The notes beneath the pieces were generated by a model. That model was not told where the DNA came from. It ran no database searches and worked only from the letters and a program-made list of their open reading frames with translations. From positions 1 to 64,000 of IMG/VR virus record IMGVR_UViG_3300020578_000040: DNA of 64,000 bases, one strand, 5' to 3'. Shown in pieces: positions 45,014 through 53,626 of the stretch. A program made the translations under genes and the position numbers. Numbering within the stretch: position 1 is the stretch's first letter; each line of letters opens with the position of its first letter. Source of the DNA: a virus.

Positions 45014-45680
45014 TGGCCAAGGGCTTTCCGTCATCAGGTGCGTCCGTGGGGTGACTGTTGCTTTGTTGTATTATGAATGTACTGACAATCCATTTGTCAC
45101 TTGAAATAGGCATACAGCCCTGATGTGGGTGCGTCCAGTACGCAGGGAACAGTGCTATTGAACCTACTCGTGCAGGCACAAAAACATCCTGATGACGAAA
45201 ATATGTTTCTCCGCCGACATCAACTGTATTCAGGTAAACAACAGCACCAAGAACACGCTCCGGAACAGTCGCGGGGAGCGGCCCTCCATCAATGTGCTCA
45301 CGGTAGTACCCACCGCCCTTTATGTATCTTTGCACCCTGAAGCCAGTATCAGACATTCCTGGCCAATCCCAGAGCCATGTAAATTGTTCTTGGTAGTAAC
45401 CAACACAAGAAAATAGTACTTGAGTAACTTCATTCTCATAAGATGAAAGTGGTTCTGGCGGAACGCCGCTGTTTATCAAATTAGGGGATGACCAACTCAT
45501 GTCCATGCTGTTTTTAACGTATGGCATTAAGCCGCCCATGACCGGCCCTGGAGAAAATAATTTTTCGTAATATGTTGATAATTCCCGAATCACCGAGGAA
45601 CATAATTCTTCGCTCAAAGCATTTTCGGCAACCATAATGGCCGAGGACTTTCCCGCAGGCCATGAAAATTTGATAGTCAT
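44997..45680 (-). CDS. prolyl-4-hydroxylase-like 2OG oxygenase
   Basis: A 227-residue enzyme with the P4H-type core: FRVQRYIKGGGYYREHIDGG (His 129, Asp 131), VVYLNTVDVGGETYF, GSIALFPAYWTHPHQG (His 184) and DKWIVSTFI with Lys 196 for 2-oxoglutarate. It uses Fe(II), O2 and 2OG to hydroxylate a protein or small molecule. The nearby collagen-like fibre is an obvious candidate substrate, but that is inference. Confidence 0.92.
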   Translation of the reverse strand: MTIKFSWPAGKSSAIMVAENALSEELCSSVIRELSTYYEKLFSPGPVMGGLMPYVKNSMDMSWSSPNLINSGVPPEPLSSYENEVTQVLFSCVGYYQEQFTWLWDWPGMSDTGFRVQRYIKGGGYYREHIDGGPLPATVPERVLGAVVYLNTVDVGGETYFRHQDVFVPARVGSIALFPAYWTHPHQGCMPISSDKWIVSTFIIQQSNSHPTDAPDDGKPLANEHLL

Positions 45681-45695
45681 AGATAGTATCTCGTT

Positions 45696-45935
45696 TCAGG
45701 CGTACGACAGAAATTTTTCGTAGACATTAAGGATGTCTCGCAAGTGAAGTTGAGCGCTGTCACTGTAGGCGGCGTTCGAAAAATTAGGTTGCCAGGTGAA
45801 GGAGCCATCTACCAACTCTAGGTCGTCCGGGTCCACTCCCGCAAGTAGCGCAGCAGTAAATAATTCTGTTTCCAACCGGCGACGCGCAATTTCTCGTGCA
45901 GTAGTTTTTTGACTTTCCGTAATGATGAATTCCAT
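45696..45935 (-). CDS. small cassette protein, AGxDPDD family
   Basis: A 79-residue protein with two helices around ELFTAALLAGVDPDDLELVDG. The E.LFT..[LI].AG.DPD motif is shared with 49892-50140 and, more weakly, 48883-49152. Each of these small genes lies next to an enzyme gene. They may be adaptor or substrate proteins. Confidence 0.82.
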   Translation of the reverse strand: MEFIITESQKTTAREIARRRLETELFTAALLAGVDPDDLELVDGSFTWQPNFSNAAYSDSAQLHLRDILNVYEKFLSYA

Positions 45936-45947
45936 ATCAAACCCCTA

Positions 45948-46760
45948 TCAATCTCGTCTCATGATTTTAAACAAAGATGTTTTTTCTGGTTTGGCTAATT
46001 CAGAGTCTACATCTCTTTGCAATTTTTTGTATTTACTTTTCTGGTTGAGCGGCATGAATGCCCCGCCGAACCCTCTGTGCTTGAGGAGGTCGTAAGACCT
46101 TGAATTGCCCCACAGGATTTCCGATTCCTTGCTTCTCTTAAATGGAATAACGTGCCACATGGGGCGCCCTATTTCAAGTTCGAAAGGCTCGTCCCCCAGC
46201 ACACTAATGACCATATGGGCGGAGTGATAGTAGTCTGTATTGACCACCGCCGGAAGCATTGTGTAATTTGGATCGGGGTCCCAGAGCGGGGGCAGAAACA
46301 GGGATGACCAACCCGGTGGAGTTTTTATTTTCCAGGGATTGATGACCTTGATGTAGTTTGATTGTTGAAGTTTACGTGCCCTGGAAACAGGGCATTCTCC
46401 TGTTTGCGAATATGAGAAACCCTCAATCAAAAATTGTTGACAGTCGCGCGTCAGGTCAAACTGTGCTTCCCAATTCCTGCCGTTCAATGACGGACGAATC
46501 ATCAATTTGGCCCACAGTGGAATGGTAAAGCCTGTTGCAAGATAATCAGACGTGCCGGAGCACCGCTTGATGCTTCCCTCGGCGCCGCTGAGTTCCTTCC
46601 ACCACTGAGGCCAATTTCCTGTATTGACGTATGGGCGACATGAGTCGTCCATTAAATTAGGGTCAGGACAAGACAGCAACACTTGATTCTTTTTTAATTT
46701 AGGCAAATCATCAAAAACTTCTGGATTAACTATTTGCAGTTGCTTTGAGCGCCTGGGCAT
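45948..46760 (-). CDS. DUF6065-like protein
   Basis: A 270-residue protein of the kind found beside phage halogenases and oxygenases. It has NTGNWPQWWKEL, DYLATGFTIPLWAKLMI, INPWKIKTPPGWSSLFLPP and VVNTDYYHSAH. The PGWS.LF.PP and V.TDY boxes resemble DUF6065 proteins, for which no activity is known. It overlaps the halogenase end by 35 bases. Confidence 0.8.
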   Translation of the reverse strand: MPRRSKQLQIVNPEVFDDLPKLKKNQVLLSCPDPNLMDDSCRPYVNTGNWPQWWKELSGAEGSIKRCSGTSDYLATGFTIPLWAKLMIRPSLNGRNWEAQFDLTRDCQQFLIEGFSYSQTGECPVSRARKLQQSNYIKVINPWKIKTPPGWSSLFLPPLWDPDPNYTMLPAVVNTDYYHSAHMVISVLGDEPFELEIGRPMWHVIPFKRSKESEILWGNSRSYDLLKHRGFGGAFMPLNQKSKYKKLQRDVDSELAKPEKTSLFKIMRRD

Positions 46761-48201
46761 GGTCCACCAATTTCTGTTGAATGAGTTCCAATGATATTTG
46801 TGAAATATTCTTTCTAGAGGACTGACGAGAATTGTATGCGTCTAGTTGTATTGATGCAATCTCCTTGTTGAGCACCCCCTGGCCCTGGGCCACATGCCAC
46901 AAATGTGCTGCACCAAATAATTCAAATCCCGTTGAGGGTATGTCGTGATGCTCAGGGCACCTGGTGTTCCACAATTCAAGAAGGTGCGCCAACAACTCCG
47001 GTTTTTCTGCCTTTTGCTGTTCCGCCCACATCGGTGTGTCGTCTCTGTCTGAAATATAGTGGAGTGAAATCATGCATAGAATATTTTCCATAATAGAATC
47101 CATGACACGGTGATATTCCTTGACTCCGTATGTTTTCTCACGCGAGAATGTTGGAAGGTATGAGCAAATAAGCCTGGCCTGTTGAATCGTAGTAGAAATT
47201 GATGTTGCCTCAAGCGGTTCAACAAATCCTGCAGCCAATCCAACTGCGACACAATTGTTTTTCCAAGTTGTTTTGAAGTACCCCGATTTGAAAGAAAGCG
47301 TTTTCGCTGGCTCTATTTCAAACCCGTGAGTGTCTGAAGCCTCTTTAACCGCCTCATCGACCGAGCAGAAATCTGATGAAAAAACATAACCATTACCGCG
47401 GCGTTTCTGGGTTGGAATTTCCCACATCCAACCATTTTTTAATGCCCTAGCGCGTGTATATGGGCGTATCTGACCCGACGGGCACGATGGCGTTGGGAAC
47501 GCGACTGCGCTATCACATGGGAGATACTTGCGATATGAAACAAAATTATTTTCCGAAATTGTGCTCAATATTTCACGACTGAACCCTGTTGCGTCGATAA
47601 AAAAGTCACCCTCAATTACACCCGGGTGCGAATCAATTTGTATGTGCTGAATAAACCCATGCTCATCTGCTCTGACATCTGTTACATTCGCATCAATAAA
47701 ATAAATCTGCCTCTGTTTTGCAATCTGCGTCAGAAACAAGTTCAGTTTAAATGTATCGAAATGATATTGATTTGTTCCGAGATGCGTCTTGTCTCCGGCA
47801 TCAATAATTTTGTTATCTATCAAACCGCGCCACGAGAATACGCTCGTTAGGGGCCAGCCATTCTCTAGCGCATGGGCGTAGCCGCCCCAGAAAGTCCCCG
47901 CACTTAAGCCCGTCCCACCCACGCTATGGAAATAGTCTGGCGTATGATTCGTCCAATTTTCGTATCTGATGCCGTACTTGTGCGTAATGTCGGCATTTCT
48001 TATCATGTCATGAACATCGATGCCGATGATTTCTTGAAAAAGACGCCAATGCTCTGTGGAGCCCTCGCCCACGCCCACGATGCCTATCGCGCTAGAGGAA
48101 ACAACAACAACCTTATAGTCTGTAAAAAGAGTTTTTATTATAAGTGCGGTTACTAATCCTGCGGTCCCCGAACCAGCGACCACTATTGTCTTGTTTTTCA
48201 T
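46726..48201 (-). CDS. flavin-dependent tryptophan halogenase
   Basis: A 491-residue PrnA/RebH-type protein. A dinucleotide site AGSGTAGL (9-16) and EGST lie at the N-terminus. Lys 75 sits in NADITHKYGIRYENW, where the catalytic Lys of PrnA lies. GWMWEIP at 257-263 is the W-x-W-x-I-P signature, and FVEPLEATS holds the catalytic-type Glu 328. Such enzymes use FADH2, O2 and halide to chlorinate or brominate Trp or indoles; a flavin reductase is not seen nearby. Bases 46763-46793 recur at whiB-3. Confidence 0.94.
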   Translation of the reverse strand: MKNKTIVVAGSGTAGLVTALIIKTLFTDYKVVVVSSSAIGIVGVGEGSTEHWRLFQEIIGIDVHDMIRNADITHKYGIRYENWTNHTPDYFHSVGGTGLSAGTFWGGYAHALENGWPLTSVFSWRGLIDNKIIDAGDKTHLGTNQYHFDTFKLNLFLTQIAKQRQIYFIDANVTDVRADEHGFIQHIQIDSHPGVIEGDFFIDATGFSREILSTISENNFVSYRKYLPCDSAVAFPTPSCPSGQIRPYTRARALKNGWMWEIPTQKRRGNGYVFSSDFCSVDEAVKEASDTHGFEIEPAKTLSFKSGYFKTTWKNNCVAVGLAAGFVEPLEATSISTTIQQARLICSYLPTFSREKTYGVKEYHRVMDSIMENILCMISLHYISDRDDTPMWAEQQKAEKPELLAHLLELWNTRCPEHHDIPSTGFELFGAAHLWHVAQGQGVLNKEIASIQLDAYNSRQSSRKNISQISLELIQQKLVDHAQALKATANS

Positions 48202-48890
48202 TTTTTGACCACAAATGTGAAGCCTGTTGCTAGGGGAACATGAAATAGATACTTGTCGTCGTCCTCGGTCAGGCGCGACAGATACTGGAAATAGGGGTGC
48301 CTCTCCTTCAGCGCATACAGTGCCCCAAAATCATTGACGGTATTGAGAATCATAAGTGAGTTCTGCGCAAGTTTTTCCCAGGCACTGTCAATAATTGAGA
48401 AATCATGGCTCATCATCTCGGTGTCAACAAAAAACACATCATAGTCAGTATCAATCACCCCACTCGCAAAATCTTGCATAGAGATGATGTGATCGTCCGG
48501 AATTTGCGCACCTATATATTGCTCCAAATAATCAATACTTGTTGTATTGACATAGTCTACGCGGGGAACAATTTCATTGAGCGTTGCAGCAAGAACATAA
48601 TTCATGCCACAGAATAATAATTTAGAAGGATTTTTAATCCTTACGATTATTTCCACAATGGAGCGACTCAAAATTTCTATATCCATTGTTGAGCCCGTGA
48701 GATTACCTGGGTCAAGCCAATTTAGTTGGACGGAAAATCCAATAGCAGAACGACTTCTGTCCACGCCTGTTTCAACTTCTGACTGCAGAAACTGCGCATT
48801 TTTTGCGACAACAAGTGCCTTGTCTATTTCTGAGGAAGCCGTATGAGATAGCAGGTTTGCAAATTGGAAAACACCATAATTATCACTCAT
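48198..48890 (-). CDS. methyltransferase-like Rossmann protein
   Basis: A 230-residue protein. KLLFCGMNYVLAATLNEIVP resembles a Rossmann nucleotide-binding turn, with YDVFFVDTEMM and NSLMILNTVNDFG as later strands. This fits a class I methyltransferase-like fold, but the SAM motif is not classic. It overlaps the halogenase by four bases. Confidence 0.75.
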   Translation of the reverse strand: MSDNYGVFQFANLLSHTASSEIDKALVVAKNAQFLQSEVETGVDRSRSAIGFSVQLNWLDPGNLTGSTMDIEILSRSIVEIIVRIKNPSKLLFCGMNYVLAATLNEIVPRVDYVNTTSIDYLEQYIGAQIPDDHIISMQDFASGVIDTDYDVFFVDTEMMSHDFSIIDSAWEKLAQNSLMILNTVNDFGALYALKERHPYFQYLSRLTEDDDKYLFHVPLATGFTFVVKK

Positions 48891-49152
48891 TTTCTATTCT
48901 CCATTTGAGAACATGAAACAGGTACCAAAAGCGCCTCAATGACATTTGATTTCTGCGCAATTCGGCGTGCCGTTCGATTGCTATGGGTGAATTTTGGTCA
49001 TGACCGGCCGCCCCATATACATTGCTACAGGCTTCCTGTAGGTCGTTTAGGGTAACATCAGCAATGTCTTCAAGGTCAAAACCGAGTGTTGCAAAAACTA
49101 TTGCTAGTTGCTCCTGGGCATAATTGAAATCGTCTTGCAAGTTATAGCCCAT
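48883..49152 (-). CDS. small cassette protein
   Basis: An 89-residue protein (MGYNLQDDFNYAQEQLAIV...). QLAIVFATLGFDLEDIADV resembles the AG.DPD region of its two relatives. GAGGACGAG precedes the ATG at 49152. The C-terminal part is basic and helical. Confidence 0.78.
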   Translation of the reverse strand: MGYNLQDDFNYAQEQLAIVFATLGFDLEDIADVTLNDLQEACSNVYGAAGHDQNSPIAIERHAELRRNQMSLRRFWYLFHVLKWRIENE

Positions 49153-49303
49153 TGTTCTCGTCCTCAATTACAAAAACTATAGGTTGGTCAAGCATTGCGC
49201 AGGAAATAATGATTTCATCAGGTGTTTTGTAGCGACTCGTAATCGGGTCAAAATCAAAATCACCAAATTGCTCAGCGTTTGGGTCCCTGGGTTCTGGTGT
49301 CAT
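49142..49303 (-). CDS. 53-aa hypothetical protein
   Basis: A 53-residue acidic protein (MTPEPRDPNAEQFGDFDFD...) with YKTPDEIIISCAMLD. Its start overlaps the oxygenase stop as ATGA and its end overlaps the next gene by 11 bases, so it is almost certainly translated. Confidence 0.75.
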   Translation of the reverse strand: MTPEPRDPNAEQFGDFDFDPITSRYKTPDEIIISCAMLDQPIVFVIEDENNGL

Positions 49304-49890
49304 CGGAACCACGTCACCAGAGAATATTTTACGGTTTCATCTTTTTCGCCTACGGGCTCAGCGATGTGTAGATACGGATAATTTGATGGGAACATAATTA
49401 CACTCCCTGCTCGTGGCTCAATATTTACATTAAAGCGGGGGAATACTAGATTGCCTCCAGTGAAATTGTCGTTCAGAAAAGCAACCAGACTCAAACTTCG
49501 TGCGTTGCTTCTGAAGTGGTCATGGTGGGCGTGATACTCGGCGCCGCCGCCATACTTGAGCACGCGATACCCTTCGTCTGCTTCTAGGCTCAACTCAAAG
49601 ATATTTCTGTAGTCCCATACAATCGGGTCAATTTTTTCCCAGATTTTCCGCCACTCGGAAACAAGAGGAATCATTCGTTCGACGCGGACCTCATCAGAGC
49701 CCAGGGGTGCTAATTCGCAGCCCAATGATGTTCTCATGTTGGAAATCTGCCCTTCACCAGTGGCGGACTTTTCCCATCGCACATATCCCCAAGTCTGGGA
49801 GCACTCTTCTTCAAGGAGTTTAATGAAATTATCAGCGTCAAAAATATTGTCATACTGGCAAATTGCGACGGCGTGCTCTTTAAATTTCAT
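49300..49890 (-). CDS. prolyl-hydroxylase-like 2OG oxygenase
   Basis: A 196-residue enzyme with EYHAHHDHF (His 122, Asp 124), SLVAFLNDNFTGGNLVFP, GSVIMFPSNYPYLHIAEPV (His 175) and a Lys in VKYSLVTW for 2OG. It is the third oxygenase of the cassette and is closest in layout to P4H-type enzymes. The ATG at 49890 lies one base after the upstream stop. Confidence 0.92.
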   Translation of the reverse strand: MKFKEHAVAICQYDNIFDADNFIKLLEEECSQTWGYVRWEKSATGEGQISNMRTSLGCELAPLGSDEVRVERMIPLVSEWRKIWEKIDPIVWDYRNIFELSLEADEGYRVLKYGGGAEYHAHHDHFRSNARSLSLVAFLNDNFTGGNLVFPRFNVNIEPRAGSVIMFPSNYPYLHIAEPVGEKDETVKYSLVTWFR

Positions 49891-49891
49891 G

Positions 49892-50140
49892 TCACTCAGC
49901 GATTCTCGCGCGAATTTGTTCAAGTTTTTCCAATGCCTCTAGAATATTGACGAACTGTTCACGCAAACCCAAGTTTTCCTCGGAGATGTCCGTCAGTGGA
50001 TTAAGGGTCTCCATATCAACTGAATCTGGGTCCAATCCGGCGATGATAAGGCATGTAAACAACTGCTCCTTAAGACCCCCTACCCGTAGGTCAATTGCTG
50101 CCAACTTACGCTCTTGACTCAGTGTGTCAAAAAATCCCAT
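49892..50140 (-). CDS. small cassette protein, AGxDPDD family
   Basis: An 82-residue helical protein with EQLFTCLIIAGLDPDSVDM, matching the motif of 45696-45935. It directly precedes an oxygenase gene in the operon. Confidence 0.82.
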   Translation of the reverse strand: MGFFDTLSQERKLAAIDLRVGGLKEQLFTCLIIAGLDPDSVDMETLNPLTDISEENLGLREQFVNILEALEKLEQIRARIAE

Positions 50141-50144
50141 TGTT

Positions 50145-50591
50145 TTATCTCCTTGGTTCGTCCTGTACTGTAACTACATTCTTGCACATCTCAGCACCGT
50201 TCCGCGTACTTATAACGACATAGTTGCCGGGTTTGGGAAATCTGTGTTTCACAACAATCCGATGCTCTTCTATAATGTCCGGCACCATCTCACCCACGAC
50301 CCGCTCAATGTCGTCATCATCATCTATTTCCATAAGAATCAATTTTATTTCTTTACACGATTCAAAATCATCTACCATAGTAAAAACAAACAATTGATTT
50401 ACGCCAATCGGGGAGTTACACTCAACATATTTTTCGACGGGGATAGAAAGCAAGGTCACCCGAGAATCATCAAAATCTAAAGTTTTTGTTCTGGGGGAAT
50501 GCCCATTTAGTATTGGCAAAACCCATAGACGAGCAAGTTTTGACGCCTCTTCAGCCATTGAATCGTCTGGACAAAAAATGACTCGGTCCAT
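50145..50591 (-). CDS. hypothetical protein
   Basis: A 148-residue protein (MDRVIFCPDDSMAEEASK...) with an acidic run (EIDDDDDIE) and a beta-rich end (GNYVVISTRNGAEMC). The start overlaps the upstream stop as TAATG. Function unknown. Confidence 0.82.
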   Translation of the reverse strand: MDRVIFCPDDSMAEEASKLARLWVLPILNGHSPRTKTLDFDDSRVTLLSIPVEKYVECNSPIGVNQLFVFTMVDDFESCKEIKLILMEIDDDDDIERVVGEMVPDIIEEHRIVVKHRFPKPGNYVVISTRNGAEMCKNVVTVQDEPRR

Positions 50592-52273
50592 TAGATATCA
50601 ACGACTTTTGTAAAGGGGAAGTTGCTGTGGCTCATCTGCGTGTTGGCTGTTCCGGCGTTGCGCGCAATAACTATAACGCCTCCATCCTTGCCGGTCTCTC
50701 CAGTTGAGCCGGAACTTGCTGTGCCTGCCGTTCCCCCGGCACCCCCAGGGCCACCCGGCCAATTTGGATGCGGAGTCGCGGACGGATTCGCAAAGGGATT
50801 GCTGCCCGTTGAGCCAGCAGGATGGTTTGACGCGGGGTGAGGGAAAACACCTGCGTTGTGTCCTGAGTTCCCGGGGTGCGCCGCAACATAATTAAGTCCG
50901 TGACCCGCGTTGTGGTGCCCAGGGTGAGAGCCCGGGCCGTGGGCGTGGTGGCCGTGCCCAGAGTTGTGATTACCGGCGTGATGCCCAGAGGGGTGATGAT
51001 GTGAACCGTGCCCAGGGTTGTGAGTACCGCCGTGATGTCCAGGCCCATGAGGATGTGTACCGTGCCCAGCGTTGTGCCCTTTGCCCTGCGGATTGGCATT
51101 GTGGTTAGTATGAGCGCTATGGGGTCCATTCGCAGGGTGGGGGCCAACATTATATCCAGGCCCATGATGAATGGCATTGCTGTGTCCGTTGTGGTTAGTA
51201 GTAATATTATGGGGCCCATTCGAAGGGTGAGAGGCATGATGCGTTCCACTCGGATGATGATGAGCATTGCTGGTTGCGTTGTGTTGCAGGTGAAAGCCAG
51301 TTCCATTGGGACCATGAGACCCGGTGGTATGTCCAGGCCCATGATTTACATGGTTGTGGTTCGCGTTGTGAATCGCTGGGAGAGGTCCGCCCGCATTGTG
51401 AGCGACGCCGGGGTGTGACTCTGGAATTGAGTTATTAAATGGGGTTCCGGTGTGGGCATTAAAACTATGAGGACCATTCGCCGGGTGAGGCACACTCCCT
51501 GCGGGGTGTCCTCCAGCATTGTGGCTTGCGGGCCGAGTCGGCGCGGATGTTCCTGGGTTGCCAGCAGAACCAGCAGTGGCGGCGCTTCCCGCTGAACCCG
51601 CCAAACCCCTACTTACAATCGTGCCGGACCCAGCGAGAGTCTTGGTAACTACGATGACTAGACCACCGCCAAGACCGCCTGAGCCTCCAGCCCCTGCGGT
51701 GGCTGCAGTTCCAGGGTTCCCGGCGTTTCCGATACCACCGGGCTCACCCGCGCTCGCGCCAGGAAAAACACCCAAAGGACCAGCGCTACCAGCACTACCA
51801 GAACCCGCGTTAGAAATAATTGCTCCAGCACTGCCTGCTGCCCCAAGTGAACCAGAACCAATTTTAGTTATAGTGCCGGCTGCGGTAATAAACCATCCAG
51901 CAAGTGCGTCGTCCAAATCGTTCAGCGCAGAAGTATCAATAGAATTTGTACTATCCCCCCAAGCGCTGTTCGGATTGAGTGAGCCTTGTCTGCCAGCAAT
52001 AGTGCCGCTACCATCAGAAATGTTTGCCGCCGTAGCCGTGGGGAAACCGATTACTCCATTATTAGTTAATGTTCCTTGTACGAAAATACGAAAACCGTTA
52101 GTAACAAGCACTCCACCGGAATCAACGGTCAGAGAGGAGTAGTACATATCCCGTATGAGGTGTACTGTTGTGCCATTAGTAATGGTGACAGAGCCGTCTA
52201 GTCCTGTGCCAAAAATGGAGTCTCCGCCAGTTCTCTGAACTAATGATTTATTTATTTTTCTGACCGCGCCCAT
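50591..52273 (-). CDS. virion-type protein with 240-residue His-rich domain
   Basis: A 560-residue protein. A beta-rich N-terminus with a Gly/Ala-rich stretch (to about 247) leads to a low-complexity domain (about 248-488) of His, Gly, Asn and Pro in which about 56 of 240 residues are His. A short C-terminal part follows (GETGKDGGVIVIARNAG). The Gly-rich ends resemble the protein at 52276. A His-rich fibre might bind metal or respond to pH. No homologue is recognised. Confidence 0.85.
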   Translation of the reverse strand: MGAVRKINKSLVQRTGGDSIFGTGLDGSVTITNGTTVHLIRDMYYSSLTVDSGGVLVTNGFRIFVQGTLTNNGVIGFPTATAANISDGSGTIAGRQGSLNPNSAWGDSTNSIDTSALNDLDDALAGWFITAAGTITKIGSGSLGAAGSAGAIISNAGSGSAGSAGPLGVFPGASAGEPGGIGNAGNPGTAATAGAGGSGGLGGGLVIVVTKTLAGSGTIVSRGLAGSAGSAATAGSAGNPGTSAPTRPASHNAGGHPAGSVPHPANGPHSFNAHTGTPFNNSIPESHPGVAHNAGGPLPAIHNANHNHVNHGPGHTTGSHGPNGTGFHLQHNATSNAHHHPSGTHHASHPSNGPHNITTNHNGHSNAIHHGPGYNVGPHPANGPHSAHTNHNANPQGKGHNAGHGTHPHGPGHHGGTHNPGHGSHHHPSGHHAGNHNSGHGHHAHGPGSHPGHHNAGHGLNYVAAHPGNSGHNAGVFPHPASNHPAGSTGSNPFANPSATPHPNWPGGPGGAGGTAGTASSGSTGETGKDGGVIVIARNAGTANTQMSHSNFPFTKVVDI

Positions 52274-52275
52274 CG

Positions 52276-53046
52276 CTAAACAACCTGTGAATAAATTACG
52301 GTTCCCGAGTTGCAGCCAGTTCCGCCAGTAACATCCGTCGATACGCTGGGATGTATGACAGAAGCGGAAGAGATAACAATAATTACTCCTCCCCCGCCCC
52401 CGCCCGAGCCAGGAGTTCCGGGCGCTCTAATTTGTGCCGTTCCTCCGGCAACACTGATGTACCTCGCGGCGAGAATTACGACACCACCACCTATGCCAGC
52501 AAAACCGCCGGCCCCTCCGCGCAAAAAAGTAGGTGTAGTTGATGTGCCGGTAACGGAATATCCACGAACAGACTGATTTGGTTGGTAGTAGAAGTTTGTT
52601 CCCCCCGTAGCCGCGGTCGGAGCGGTGGCGGTCTGCGTTGCACTTGAGCCCCCAAGACTGTGAGTCACCGCAGTCGCAATTCCGCCACCCTGTTGTATTG
52701 AGCCAGCAGTGGAAAACCCTATTGTATAACCGATGGTTGAACCATTATTCAATGTCAGAAGATTTTGAACGAAGATGCGGTATCCGCCGGGGTTAAGTCG
52801 AACGCTTGCAGAAAGAGTTAGATTGTAAAAAAACAGGTCCCTTGTTGCCGTGTAAATGGATGACGCTGGAGCCATACCAAGGACAGTAGTTGACCCATCT
52901 AGCGTCTGGCTGCCGTCAACAGATGAGCCGTATACGGAGTCGGGGGCGTCAAGGAATGCACTTAAATTAGAGTTCGCTTTTGATGTTGTTGATGGTCCAG
53001 AGACGACGCTCAAACCACCTCCATTGACAAAAAAGAACTTACCCAT
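52276..53046 (-). CDS. Gly-rich tail-type protein
   Basis: A 256-residue beta/Gly-rich protein. YRIFVQNLLTLNNGSTIGYTIGF, GGGVVILAARYISVAGG and GGGGGGVIIVISSAS resemble the ends of the His-rich neighbour (FRIFVQGTLTNNGVIGF, GGGLVIVVTKTLAGSG), so the two are related. Gly-rich tips of this sort occur in phage receptor-binding proteins. Confidence 0.83.
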   Translation of the reverse strand: MGKFFFVNGGGLSVVSGPSTTSKANSNLSAFLDAPDSVYGSSVDGSQTLDGSTTVLGMAPASSIYTATRDLFFYNLTLSASVRLNPGGYRIFVQNLLTLNNGSTIGYTIGFSTAGSIQQGGGIATAVTHSLGGSSATQTATAPTAATGGTNFYYQPNQSVRGYSVTGTSTTPTFLRGGAGGFAGIGGGVVILAARYISVAGGTAQIRAPGTPGSGGGGGGVIIVISSASVIHPSVSTDVTGGTGCNSGTVIYSQVV

Positions 53047-53047
53047 T

Positions 53048-53428
53048 TTAGTATTCCTCGTATCCGTTCAAAATTACATTTACGGTTGTTCCTGCGCTTG
53101 CCGAGCCAAGTATTTGGTCGGAGGTCGTGGCGCTTGCTGCGGAAGCGCCACCCTCATTAGTCAAGACCAGCGATGTCGACAGCGTGATTGTTTCGTTGGC
53201 TGCGAGGGAAAAACCGCTGAGAAAGTTATTGGATGTTCCAACAGAAACATTTTTTACCTTCAATGACATGGTTACGGTAACCGCGCTACCAGACGTATTG
53301 CATAAAACAATTTCCTTGATAACCGCAGTGGTTCCCCCGGTGCTTGAGTTGGGCACTGTATATATTGATGAGTTGGCAGTATTTGACAACTGCGCTGGAC
53401 CTGCTAGTCGTTTTACTAAAACTGGCAT
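53048..53428 (-). CDS. beta-rich virion protein
   Basis: A 126-residue protein of alternating strands (IKEIVLCNTSGSAVTVTMSL, ANETITLSTSLVLTNEGG). This pattern is common in small phage structural proteins. It ends two bases before the next gene in the fibre operon. Confidence 0.85.
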   Translation of the reverse strand: MPVLVKRLAGPAQLSNTANSSIYTVPNSSTGGTTAVIKEIVLCNTSGSAVTVTMSLKVKNVSVGTSNNFLSGFSLAANETITLSTSLVLTNEGGASAASATTSDQILGSASAGTTVNVILNGYEEY

Positions 53429-53613
53429 TAGATTACCTCCATAATGAATCTACGATTATCAGTAGTTTCACGACGAACTTCTACTGACGCGGTTACATAG
53501 GTTGATGTGTTCGTCGAATCTTGCGAGTCTTGTGCCGCTTCTTCCCCGGCCGTAAAATTGGCGGTTGAAGCCGTTTCCGTTGACCCGTCATATGTGTAGC
53601 GTACTCTTGTCAT
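53428..53613 (-). CDS. hypothetical small virion-operon protein
   Basis: A 61-residue protein (MTRVRYTYDGSTETASTAN...) overlapping its neighbour by one base. Its beta-rich end (YVTASVEVRRETTDNRRFIME) suggests a small structural role. Confidence 0.75.
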   Translation of the reverse strand: MTRVRYTYDGSTETASTANFTAGEEAAQDSQDSTNTSTYVTASVEVRRETTDNRRFIMEVI

Positions 53614-53626
53614 TATTCACCTCTCA

